Shown: in pieces, positions 1 through 5,825 of the stretch
How the letters are laid out: each line of letters starts with the position of its first letter
Position numbering within the stretch: position 1 is the first letter of the stretch
Origin: an uncultured Clostridia bacterium
GTDB taxonomy: Bacteria; Bacillota; Clostridia; Oscillospirales; QAKW01
DNA length: 5,873 nt
Assembly: GCA_944387905.1 (NCBI GenBank)
Contig: CALXGU010000104.1
Span: forward strand, 1 to 5,873
Direction: 5' to 3'
Notes under the pieces: model-generated
What the model was told of the DNA's origin: nothing
Database searches by the model: none
The model's input: the letters and a program-made list of their open reading frames with translations, nothing else
Position numbers and translations under genes: made by a program

Positions 1-2042
1 CCTTTGCTGATGTAATCCGAAATGGATTGATTCGTTTCCTCCAGCATCTGACCCAATCCCGTCCGGATCTCCTCCAGCACCGGCTTGCCGCTGAAGTAAT
101 CGTTGATCATATCGATGGAAAGCTGCATATTCTTTATGTTTTCGCCGTATTTTCCGCTGCGGTAGCCTTCGATCAGGCCGGTGGTGAATTCATTGCCTTC
201 TTTGGTGACAAAGCACTTGTAGCCTTCCCGGAAAAAGTCCACCATAACGCCGGCCGTATTCTTGAGGTTTTCGCCCGGGCTCACCGACGAGGTGATCCTG
301 GAAGCCATATCCTGGATTCCGCTGGTGTCGATCCCGGTAAAGTTTTCAAACTGCTTGGCAAATTCGCAAAACTCGTACTTCATCGCATTGAGCGCGACGT
401 CGGTATAGGACGCACCCGCGCCTGCCGCCATCTTCATGCCGGCAGAGATCAGGGTCTTAATCCCGGCGGTCACCGCATCGCTGCCCTGCGCGGAAAAATC
501 AATAAAATCAAACCCGGCCGACGCAAGTGGTCCGGCCAGCTTGGCGACGTTAACGCCGCTTTCGTCCATAATGAAAAGCAGGTCCATGATCTCGGTGACA
601 ATCGGCGTTCCCTTCATGGCCTCGGTGATATAGCCTGAGGTGTCCTTCCAGCCATCGGTACCCGTTTCCCCGCCGGAATCCTCGTCTGTGGGCGTGACCT
701 CCTCCTGCGGCTCTTTTGGGGTATCGGGTTCGGACGGCTCGGGTTTCGGCCCGGCGTCTGCCGGTCCGTCTTCGGGAATCAGGGATTTTCCGTCCAGCCC
801 GATCCCGCCGGGGCCCACCCAGGTGGGAACGCCTGCCACAAGCAGGAGCACAAAGGCCACCCCGCCGACCGTTATGATGTCGCCCACCTCATAGTCCCGG
901 TAATCGGGCACGGGGAGAGTCCCGGTCTGGTTGGTGTAGGTGCCGTCCTCCTTCTGTACGATACCGCCGGTCAGCGGATTGCCGTTTTCATCAACTGTGA
1001 TATAGGTGCCGTCCTCCAGCTGAATGATCCGATTGCCGCCGCTTCCGTGATTGCCCTCTGCCCACGAACCAGAGGCTGGGAACCCGCCCTCCGCAGCGTA
1101 ACAAATGACATCGATAAACCCAACGGCACCTCTGCCCTGGGTCTGATCATAAATAAAATCAGTTCCATACAAGTTTTCCTCGACGATGCCATCCTTGGTA
1201 CACCATATCAAAGGTTTGTCATATCTCAGCCTCAAGATCGTACTCCACAGAACAGACACGTCATCGACGAGAAGATTGCCATAATGCTCAGCGACATACT
1301 CTTCGTTATAATACTCATCGGTGTAGTCCTCCCAGCCGTCGGCGACAAATCTGGGCTTATTGGGGCCGAAATTATCCTGATTGCGATTCACGGATTTGGT
1401 TTCAAATTGCAGGCTCCAGCCGTAGCGGTAAATCTCTTTCCCTTCTGTGGTGTAATGGTCTCTGACTTTGCTGATCCCGAATGAGACATAGTGTTCCCCC
1501 ATATTGAGCGGCAGCGGCATCCCTGCAGGCCAGTACATGACTTCTCCGTTTGGCATAGTCTTCACTTCCAGCGCTTCGGGTGCAAAGAGATACTCCGAGA
1601 GATTTTCCATCGGAAAGGGAAGCGGAGTGCCGTAATCGTCCACACCGTATTTCGCATCGCCGGCCTGTTCTCCGCCGGCCTGTTCTCCGCCGGCCTGTTC
1701 ACCGCCGGCCTGTTCTCCGCCGGCCTGTTCACCGCCGGCCTGTCCTCCGTTGGATTGTTCACCGCCGGCCTGTTCTCCGCCGGCCTGTCCTCCGTTGGAT
1801 TGTTCTCCCCCACCGGCATTCCGGGCACCGCAGTTTTCACACACCGTTGCATTCTCGTTGTTCTTTGTGCCGCATAGCGAGCAGACCCAGCAATAGGGGC
1901 AGATGATTGTACTCTCGGGGATGTCCTTTCCGCAGCTCCGGCAGGTATTTCCTTCTGCCAGCACAGTGATGCCGCCGATACAGGGTAGACACAAGGCAAG
2001 TACAAGGACAAACAATGCCAGACACCTCTTTATTTTCTTCAT
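1..2042 (-). CDS. Exported double-zinc-ribbon protein with QAGGE repeats and a membrane segment (C-terminus beyond window)
   Basis: The frame is open from the ATG at 2042 to the left edge (680 codons plus two bases), so the protein is cut by the window. Residues 1-29 form a signal peptide (KKIKR start, hydrophobic core, likely cleavage after VLA at 27-29). Four CxxC pairs follow (C34/C37, C48/C51, C54/C57, C68/C71), arranged as two zinc ribbons. Residues 81-128 are QAGGE/QSNGG pentapeptides. Residues 130-388 are an aromatic-rich region I do not recognise, with two EDGTY motifs at 343-347 and 365-369. A likely membrane segment (about 389-408) is followed by an acidic/proline linker (about 421-463) and a helical, Ala/Gly-rich region (464-680). 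The start is supported by GGAGG seven bases upstream and by the ATGA overlap with the membrane gene before it, implying coupled translation. The function is unknown. A zinc ribbon behind a signal peptide is unusual, because these domains mostly work in the cytoplasm. A surface scaffold or a large secreted effector are both possible. Confidence 0.85.
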   Translation of the reverse strand, partial: MKKIKRCLALFVLVLALCLPCIGGITVLAEGNTCRSCGKDIPESTIICPYCWVCSLCGTKNNENATVCENCGARNAGGGEQSNGGQAGGEQAGGEQSNGGQAGGEQAGGEQAGGEQAGGEQAGGEQAGDAKYGVDDYGTPLPFPMENLSEYLFAPEALEVKTMPNGEVMYWPAGMPLPLNMGEHYVSFGISKVRDHYTTEGKEIYRYGWSLQFETKSVNRNQDNFGPNKPRFVADGWEDYTDEYYNEEYVAEHYGNLLVDDVSVLWSTILRLRYDKPLIWCTKDGIVEENLYGTDFIYDQTQGRGAVGFIDVICYAAEGGFPASGSWAEGNHGSGGNRIIQLEDGTYITVDENGNPLTGGIVQKEDGTYTNQTGTLPVPDYRDYEVGDIITVGGVAFVLLLVAGVPTWVGPGGIGLDGKSLIPEDGPADAGPKPEPSEPDTPKEPQEEVTPTDEDSGGETGTDGWKDTSGYITEAMKGTPIVTEIMDLLFIMDESGVNVAKLAGPLASAGFDFIDFSAQGSDAVTAGIKTLISAGMKMAAGAGASYTDVALNAMKYEFCEFAKQFENFTGIDTSGIQDMASRITSSVSPGENLKNTAGVMVDFFREGYKCFVTKEGNEFTTGLIEGYRSGKYGENIKNMQLSIDMINDYFSGKPVLEEIRTGLGQMLEETNQSISDYISK
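1659..1802 (-). repeat. 15-bp tandem repeat coding for QAGGE pentapeptides
   Basis: Nine full 15-bp units and a partial tenth lie in frame inside the zinc-ribbon gene (residues 81-128). Units 1 and 4 are the variant QSNGG; the others are QAGGE. The fourth codon of the QAGGE units switches between GGA and GGT, in places alternating, which gives a local 30-bp period. This suggests spread by duplication of one- and two-unit blocks. The array separates the zinc ribbons from the next domain and probably acts as a flexible linker. Because the unit is a multiple of three, slippage changes linker length without breaking the frame. Confidence 0.9.
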
Positions 2043-2686
2043 GCCGCAACACCTCCTATGATCGTAAAAACAGCCGACGTTACAAACATTCCCACGGCCA
2101 AGGCGGCCAAATCCCGCCTGGTTGCCTGAGAATTGCGTTTGTACTCCGGACGAAATTTCCCGTTGAAGCTGTTCTGCAGGGCTGCTATGGGCATCAGCGC
2201 CTGCCCCTGCTCGCCCGCGATTGCAAAAAACCACAGAGAAACAGCCAGCAGGAGCATGAACGGATGGCTGAAAAAGCAGCCCAGTACCAGCCCGCACACC
2301 GACAATACAATGGCGTAGATCCGTTCCTTAAGACTTATTTTTTTGCCGAACATCTGAAACCACAGCTTCCCGACGGAAGCAATTTCGGCGAAATATCCCT
2401 TCCTTTTCTGCAGAAACCCGATGATGATGTTCATCACTGTCGTCACCGTCAGGGATACTGCCAGGCCGCCGTAAGCGGCATTTACGGTCGTGCTGCGGGA
2501 AAACAGCCCCGGAAAAACAAATACCGTGAGCAACGTGCCGACCACGGCGGACAGCACGGTGATCCCGAGGGTAAACGGCAGATTTTTTGGCTTGAAAGCA
2601 AAAATCATTCCCTTCAGCCAATTTTTTATGTAGCCGCTAAGCGTGATCCCCTGACGTGCAGGGGCGTATAACGATTGCTGTTGCAT
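2039..2686 (-). CDS. Five-pass integral membrane protein of unknown function
   Basis: A 215-residue protein starting MQQQSLYAPARQG. The ATG at 2686 is chosen because AGGAGG sits seven bases upstream. The frame stays open to 2893, but the extension would run through a terminator hairpin and AT-rich non-coding-like sequence. Predicted membrane segments lie at about 36-62, 70-92, 124-141, 143-158 and 193-213. Basic stretches (KPKN at 32-35, QKRKG at 93-97, KKISLKER at 115-122) and a basic/polar loop (about 172-192) separate them. No catalytic motif is visible. The TGA stop overlaps the next gene's start as ATGA, so the two are almost certainly co-translated, and this protein may help place or anchor the exported zinc-ribbon protein. 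That role is inferred from position only. Composition matches the GC-rich partner and not the AT-rich DNA to the right. Confidence 0.85.
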   Translation of the reverse strand: MQQQSLYAPARQGITLSGYIKNWLKGMIFAFKPKNLPFTLGITVLSAVVGTLLTVFVFPGLFSRSTTVNAAYGGLAVSLTVTTVMNIIIGFLQKRKGYFAEIASVGKLWFQMFGKKISLKERIYAIVLSVCGLVLGCFFSHPFMLLLAVSLWFFAIAGEQGQALMPIAALQNSFNGKFRPEYKRNSQATRRDLAALAVGMFVTSAVFTIIGGVAA

Positions 2687-2802
2687 AAGCCTTCCTCCTG
2701 TCAGATGTATTTTTGTTTTACATTGGATAACATAATTCTTTTGTACCCCTGCTATGATTTTATAAAAAATATCGGCAGCTGTGCAGTTCTCATTTGCGCC
2801 AT

Positions 2803-2845
2803 TCTTGCAAAAACAGGGGTTCACATGTGTGACATCTTGCAAAAA
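2803..2845 (-). promoter_or_regulatory. Direct repeats around an inverted repeat upstream of the membrane-protein operon (candidate operator)
   Basis: The 11-mer TCTTGCAAAAA (plus strand) occurs at 2803-2813 and again at 2835-2845, 32 bp apart or about three helical turns. Between them is the inverted repeat TCACA-TG-TGTGA at 2821-2832. This lies in the 170-bp gap between the terminator and the start of the membrane gene, where the operon's promoter must be. I could not find a convincing -35/-10 pair in the gap, so it is only a candidate regulator-binding region. Confidence 0.3.
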
Positions 2846-2850
2846 TACAC

Positions 2851-2888
2851 AAAAAAAACACCGCTTTTCGCAGAAAAAGCGGTGTTTT
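2851..2888 (-). terminator. Strong intrinsic terminator, leftward
   Basis: A perfect 14-bp stem (2855-2868 with 2875-2888) surrounds a six-base loop and, on the minus strand, runs into eight Ts (complement of A8 at 2851-2858). On the plus strand the stem is followed by only TTTT, so leftward termination is favoured although some rightward activity is possible. It closes the short degraded unit at 2929-3050 and insulates the left operon from transcription out of the AT-rich region. Confidence 0.85.
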
Positions 2889-2928
2889 ACCAAACCATGA
2901 TCTATTATTATGTAAAATTTATATAACT

Positions 2929-2967
2929 TTAAAATAATCCGAACCGTGTAAGTTTCTGTAGCTTCAT
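2929..2967 (-). other. 12-codon ORF with ribosome site just before a terminator (possible truncated gene start)
   Basis: The ORF MKLQKLTRFGLF ends in TAA, 40 bp before the terminator stem. AGAAGGAGG lies upstream with an 11-base gap to the ATG. Its ATG overlaps the TGA of the frame before it (ATGA), as in a normal operon pair. The beginning reads like the cytoplasmic start of a membrane protein whose remainder has been deleted, which would put the terminator close behind. A genuine micropeptide cannot be excluded. Confidence 0.3.
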
Positions 2968-3050
2968 AATTCCCCAGACCTCCTTCTGGTTTTCACCACA
3001 TCATAGGTTTCACAGTGAAGCGCCCGGAAGATCCTATAGACTGATATATT
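2964..3050 (-). pseudogene. C-terminal remnant of an XRE/Cro-type regulator (tentative)
   Basis: After an in-frame TAA, 28 codons are open. They include the stretch ISVYRIFRALHCETYDVV, which fits the pattern I-x-x-A-L-x-C-x-x-x-D-[IV] found at the end of small XRE-family repressors of the YozG type (as in ICKALDCQPGDIL). No start codon and no DNA-recognition helices are readable upstream in any frame I followed, so the N-terminal half is missing or too decayed. It overlaps the 12-codon ORF by ATGA. The assignment rests on one short pattern and could be chance. Confidence 0.3.
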
Positions 3051-3469
3051 TTATAGTAACTGAGCTAGGCATCGTAGAGAATTAAACATCTATCGTTTCG
3101 GTGATGGCAGAGTCTTAAATATAATAAGCCGTTTTTGTGGTTTTTGTATAGCACAGCTATATAATTTATATCATCGATGGTTTCTATAACAAATATAACA
3201 TGAAAGATTTCTAAAAAAATAGATATTGAAAAACTTATATTTTTTGCAATTTGTATGTTTTGCTATTTGGTAACATCGGCAGCGGAATTCAGTAAATTTT
3301 ATGCAAGTACGTTTATTGCCAGATACGATCGACTAATCTTAACTCACATATAAAATCTAAATAGAGGTATAAAATTGCTGAAAAATAAAATAGTCGCTTA
3401 AATGGTTGGATTTTTTTGCTTGCCTTGCTGGTTTTACTTTCCCATCTGAAGAGACAATCAAGTTAAAGA
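3051..3469. other. AT-rich gene-free stretch
   Basis: No ORF with a plausible ribosome site is visible on either strand. A 15-bp inverted repeat, TATAGC-ACA-GCTATA, lies at 3147-3161 and might be an operator of the decayed regulator unit. No clear terminator follows the nucleotidyltransferase reading frame that stops at 3470. I see no tRNA, CRISPR or insertion-sequence ends here. Confidence 0.5.
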
Positions 3470-4119
3470 TTATGATACAAAGCAACGGTTTGTAAGCCTG
3501 AGAAATAAAATTTTTTCATAGATGCATATCGTTCTCTGATAGTATATATCATTATTATCCGAGTAACTTTTGGCAAGGTCGCAGGAAAATTTTGCCTCAA
3601 ATGAAAAGAAAGTTATCAATGCACTCTGCAAGCTGTCAGGATAACATTCGGCATATTCCTTTAATCTAGAGAAATCATTATCTTTCGAATAAAGGACTTT
3701 ACACGATGCCAATTCGCCACGGTACATTACATTCAGGTAGGTATGGGGATGTCCTGTCTGATAATGCATGGTTATATTTCCATTATCTGTTTGCGTAATG
3801 CACTCTTTCACCCGCGCAATATCCCTTAAAATAAAGTCCACATGGAAACCATTTACAACAAGCCATCCGCCGCAATTAACCAATTTCCCCATTCTCCCTC
3901 CCTGCAAATCAAATGTTCTCTATGGAGATCGTCTAATTGTTGGGCGGTAATGTTTAATTTGACAAAATAAATTTTTCCTTTTTCATAATAAATTCCTATA
4001 TCAATATCGGAGTTTTCTGTTGCTGTTCCCGTCGCTCTTGAACCTCCTAACACAATTCCTTTTATAAAATCATGCTTTTTTAACTCGTCTACAATATTTG
4101 CTATCGTTTTTTCTACCAT
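3470..4119 (-). pseudogene. Minimal nucleotidyltransferase (NTP_transf_2 type), frameshifted and shortened
   Basis: The ATG at 4119 has AAGGAG eight bases upstream. Residues 25-40 carry the nucleotidyltransferase signature: GGSRATGT (25-32) then SDIDIG with D38 and D40. The frame runs off after EWGNW at residue 80 into a TAA at 3853. The overlapping frame resumes exactly as the family expects, with VNCGGWLVVNG then HVDFILRD, where D95 is the likely third metal ligand. One extra G between 3879 and 3882 (TGG-GTT) would restore a continuous protein of about 216 residues. Relatives I recall are about 250-270 residues and end in a conserved helical tail, which is missing or unrecognisable here. 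Such enzymes move a nucleotide onto a small molecule or protein; the target is unknown, and resistance to an antibiotic is one option. It follows the GNAT gene by 16 bp, in one operon. Confidence 0.75.
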
Positions 4120-4135
4120 GTTTTCTGCTCCTTAT

Positions 4136-4803
4136 TTATCTTAATACAAATACACTCGCATACAAAGCGTATTGTGATTTCCGTGCCAAGTGTAATGACG
4201 CTATATTTGTTGAATCTGCACTGTATAAGGGGATATGGCCCTGTTGCCGAACAGCAGTTGTCCAACATTTCAGAACGGCTTCTGCATAACCACGCCTGCA
4301 GTATTCGGGCAAAGTCTCAATGCCTGCTTCGCGACCATATCCTTTGCGAACACTGCGGTATATCGACACTATCTTTTCATCGCAGAAATATACTACATAC
4401 GGTTGAGCTGTAGCAAGTTCCTCTGCACATCCTTTAAATATGCTTTCAAGAAGTTCTGCATCTTCATTTGTCAACAAACGGCAATTCGTATTATCAACAG
4501 TAGTTGACATAGAATAAAAACATAGTTCTTGAAAGCCATTGTTAATACCAAGCTCTTTTTGGTATGCAGAGATATCCCATATTCCATTGAATAAAATAGA
4601 TTCTGCTTTTCTTATAAAACTCATATTCGCCGCCTGCCCAAAACGATACAAAATATCGTCCTCGGTTGTATGCCCAACCATTAGAAGCGGTGCAGGAGTT
4701 GTGCTGCCCCAAGGCTCATTGACATGCACCATTCTTTCGTTTTGGTAAGTAAACAGACAGTTAATACGAATCTTAAGCAGTTTTTTTGTGACAATTCTAT
4801 CAT
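4136..4803 (-). pseudogene. GNAT-family N-acetyltransferase, frameshifted near its start
   Basis: The long frame from 4732 begins mid-domain. Reading it upstream gives LLKIRINCLFTYQNER before MVHVNEPWG, which matches how I recall relatives starting, but that frame has no ATG, GTG or TTG. An ATG at 4803 with AGGAAGG upstream reads MIELSQK in another frame and joins it if one A is added to the A7 run (T7 at 4781-4787). The restored protein is about 222 residues. The C-terminal half is a GNAT acetyl-CoA domain: EAGIETLPEY (159-168), then RRGYA (170-174) for pyrophosphate binding, then IPLYSADSTNIASLHLARK (191-209). The substrate is unknown. It is first in an operon with the nucleotidyltransferase. 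Poly-A slippage during expression or a sequencing error could explain the shift instead of decay. Confidence 0.75.
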
Positions 4804-4860
4804 GTACCTTTTTCCTTCCTGCGATAATGCTTGCAATAGAAATCTTTTTTATTCAATATA

Positions 4861-4889
4861 ATCATATAGGAAAAAATGCTGGTTTTCAA
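4861..4889 (-). promoter_or_regulatory. Sigma-A-type promoter for the acetyltransferase-nucleotidyltransferase operon
   Basis: On the minus strand, TTGAAA (4889-4884) and TATGAT (4866-4861) are separated by exactly 17 bp. Each box matches the consensus at five of six positions. Transcription should begin near 4854, giving a leader of about 50 nt before the ATG at 4803. It lies just downstream of the terminator of the CD3324-like gene, so the two units are separate. Confidence 0.7.
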
Positions 4890-4917
4890 CACACCAAACG
4901 CTTCTGTTACAATGCGT

Positions 4918-4951
4918 ATAAAACAGAGGTTGCATTTCTGCAACCTCTGTT
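4918..4951 (-). terminator. Intrinsic terminator of the CD3324-like gene
   Basis: A perfect 13-bp stem (4922-4934 with 4939-4951) has a four-base loop. On the minus strand it is followed by TTTTAT and begins three bases after the stop codon at 4954. The T-run is short, so termination may be partial. Confidence 0.75.
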
Positions 4952-4953
4952 AT

Positions 4954-5217
4954 TTATTTCTGATATATAATCTTTCTTATGGCGTATATAGAAAGATAAT
5001 ACTCCTTAGCAAGCTCATTTATAGAAATACCTTTTCGATATTTTTCTACAATAATTTCATTGCGTTTTTCAAGCTCTCGTTGATATCTAGACAATTCACT
5101 CCAAGATTTATGCTGTTCGGCTTTAGCAGAAATATAAATATGTCCTGCTTGAACATACTTTTGCAGTTCCTCGACCAACATATCAGGGAGAATTGTGTTT
5201 GCATTGATATATTTCAT
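4954..5217 (-). CDS. CD3324-like small helix-turn-helix protein
   Basis: An 87-residue protein starting MKYINANTILPDMLVEELQK. The ATG at 5217 has AAGGAGG eight bases upstream. The frame is open further, to a GTG at 5358, but that part is the structured leader and does not resemble the family. The N-terminal region (about 1-30) has the ILPDMLVEELQKYVQAGHIYI pattern typical of CD3324 proteins. The middle is charged and helical (SRYQRELEKRNEIIVEKY, 43-60). The end is a helix-turn-helix with ISINELAKEYYL and SIYAIRKIIY (64-85). It is probably a DNA-binding regulator, related in layout to Mor-type activators; its target is unknown, though the two nearby enzyme genes are candidates. It has its own promoter, long leader and terminator, so it is a one-gene unit. 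It is intact, unlike its neighbours. Confidence 0.8.
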   Translation of the reverse strand: MKYINANTILPDMLVEELQKYVQAGHIYISAKAEQHKSWSELSRYQRELEKRNEIIVEKYRKGISINELAKEYYLSIYAIRKIIYQK

Positions 5218-5279
5218 GCAGGCTTCCTCCTTGATTAAAGTCAAACAACAAAGCCAGCTATACTTATACTTAGCGACTA

Positions 5280-5306
5280 TTAATACTCCTTGCAAATGTC
5301 GCTCAT
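5280..5306 (-). CDS. Second leader mini-ORF, MSDICKEY
   Basis: Eight codons and a TAA. Its ATG overlaps the TGA of the first mini-ORF (ATGA), so reinitiation would be the way in; its own ribosome site is weak. It covers the 5298-5303 strand and the 5286-5296 strand of the leader, so a ribosome here would break both the 11-bp hairpin and the 6-bp stem. The sequence itself may not matter, only that it is translated. Confidence 0.4.
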   Translation of the reverse strand: MSDICKEY

Positions 5307-5350
5307 CTTGCTGGCTTTGCAAGGAGCCAAACATATGCTTCAACAGACAT
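5303..5350 (-). CDS. First leader mini-ORF, MSVEAYVWLLAKPAR
   Basis: Fifteen codons and a TGA, with AGGTG five bases before the ATG. It starts about 25 nt from the predicted transcription start. It encodes one strand of each alternative helix (5316-5326 and 5310-5318) and stops exactly at the start of the second mini-ORF. A ribosome paused near its end would occupy the strand that otherwise masks the regulator's ribosome site. Small ORFs of this kind typically sense ribosome-targeting drugs or amino-acid supply; which applies here cannot be read from the sequence. Confidence 0.5.
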   Translation of the reverse strand: MSVEAYVWLLAKPAR

Positions 5351-5381
5351 AAAATCACCTGGTAATTGATTTTAAAATATT

Positions 5382-5410
5382 ATTATATCTAATTTTCCGG
5401 TGTATGCCAA
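5382..5410 (-). promoter_or_regulatory. Sigma-A-type promoter of the CD3324-like gene
   Basis: On the minus strand, TTGGCA (5410-5405) and a perfect TATAAT (5387-5382) are 17 bp apart. Transcription should start near 5375, leaving a leader of about 158 nt before the regulator's ATG. This is the best promoter in the window. Confidence 0.8.
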
Positions 5411-5628
5411 TAGCTCAATAAACGGTATTTATAAATTGCATATATAGAGTTTTCTCTTCCTGTTTTATAGTACTTTTGCATCGTTTTTTATGCGTTCAGC
5501 ACAGTAAAGAACTACTTTACCTTCTGCGAAGATTGTGGCAGTAACTCTTCAGTACAACGCAACTAATATTTTAACGATTACTCCCATAAAAATAACGATT
5601 GCTTTACGATTAATGGTCGCATAAATAC
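5411..5628. other. AT-rich gene-free stretch with a possible coding remnant
   Basis: No intact gene is visible. On the minus strand one frame reads MGVIVKILVALY from 5587, meets a TGA at 5549-5551, and continues for 27 more codons (including VTATIFAEGKVVLYCAERIK) to a TAA at 5465. The second piece has a protein-like residue mix, but I recognise no family and there is no ribosome site. The hexamer ACGATT occurs three times at 5574-5579, 5595-5600 and 5606-5611. Confidence 0.35.
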
Positions 5629-5668
5629 AAAAATCCCTGCCTCGGAAACTGTCCTGGCAGGGATTTTT
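5629..5668. terminator. Intrinsic terminator hairpin, possibly bidirectional
   Basis: A perfect 13-bp stem (5629-5641 with 5656-5668) has a 14-base loop. It carries TTTTT at its end on both strands (TTTTTCTTCG on plus, TTTTTGTATTTAT on minus). No intact gene ends nearby, so it either backs up the terminators to its right or served a lost gene. Confidence 0.65.
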
Positions 5669-5720
5669 CTTCGCTCGAATATTTTAAAAAGCTGAAAGAA
5701 CCTATAAAATAGGCAAAAAT

Positions 5721-5767
5721 TAAGAACCGTGACTCCGATATGCATTGTATCAAAATTACGGTTCTTA
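5721..5767 (-). repeat. 10-bp inverted repeat TAAGAACCGT, possible weak leftward terminator
   Basis: TAAGAACCGT at 5721-5730 pairs perfectly with ACGGTTCTTA at 5758-5767 around 27 bases. On the minus strand the second arm is followed by ATTTTT, as in a terminator, although the loop is long. Ends of a small mobile element are a weaker alternative: no target duplication or internal gene is seen. Confidence 0.4.
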
Positions 5768-5825
5768 TATGTAACCGGGGACTAAAAAAGATGCATAACA
5801 TAGTCGTGAGTATCTTGATTGATTT

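Larger units (their letters stand above)
5218..5375 (-). promoter_or_regulatory. Leader RNA with mutually exclusive helices: candidate translational attenuator
   Basis: The leader of the CD3324-like gene can fold in two exclusive ways. In one, an 11-bp hairpin pairs 5316-5326 with 5286-5296 (arms CTCCTTGCAAA and TTTGCAAGGAG). In the other, 9 bp pair 5310-5318 with 5250-5258 and 6 bp pair 5298-5303 with 5272-5277, all nested. In that state the freed CTCCTTG (5320-5326) can pair with CAAGGAG of the ribosome site (5227-5233), enclosing both stems and hiding the site. Two overlapping mini-ORFs run through the switching strands, so ribosome progress or stalling could choose the fold. No T-run follows any helix, so control of translation is more likely than of termination. 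Confidence 0.65.

Noticed and set aside
27..638. 203-codon plus-strand frame
   Set aside because: It is antisense to the zinc-ribbon gene, whose frame is open for 680 codons with signal peptide, ribosome site and domains. The GC-rich codons of that gene keep this opposite frame free of stops.
1659..1802. CRISPR-like repeat array
   Set aside because: Units are 15 bp, directly abutting with no spacers, and in frame within a protein gene.
1491..1877. Plus-strand frame with AGLFSAGLFTAGL repeats, and a minus-strand out-of-frame partner with NRPAEN repeats
   Set aside because: Both are other-frame readings of the 15-bp repeat that codes for QAGGE in the real gene; neither has a ribosome site.
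2039..2893. 284-codon version of the membrane protein
   Set aside because: The extra 69 codons cross the terminator hairpin and AT-rich DNA; the ATG at 2686 has an AGGAGG site at ideal spacing.
3035..3075. CTAGCTCAG...TATAAA on the minus strand, resembling a synthetic promoter series
   Set aside because: The -35 position has no TTGACA-like box and the match is short, so it is likely chance.
3380..3480. Continuation of the nucleotidyltransferase C-terminus in another frame
   Set aside because: I read all three minus-strand frames past 3540 and none gives the conserved helical tail, so the gene seems truly shortened or diverged.
4954..5358. 134-codon version of the CD3324-like protein starting at GTG
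   Set aside because: The extra 47 codons are the structured leader and do not resemble the family; the ATG at 5217 has an AAGGAGG site and the expected family start.
5721..5767. Miniature transposable element
   Set aside because: There is one pair of 10-bp inverted arms, no flanking target duplication and no second copy in the window; a hairpin or terminator explains it better.
5610..5801. 63-codon minus-strand ORF
   Set aside because: It runs through two hairpins, has no ribosome site and reads as random hydrophobic sequence.
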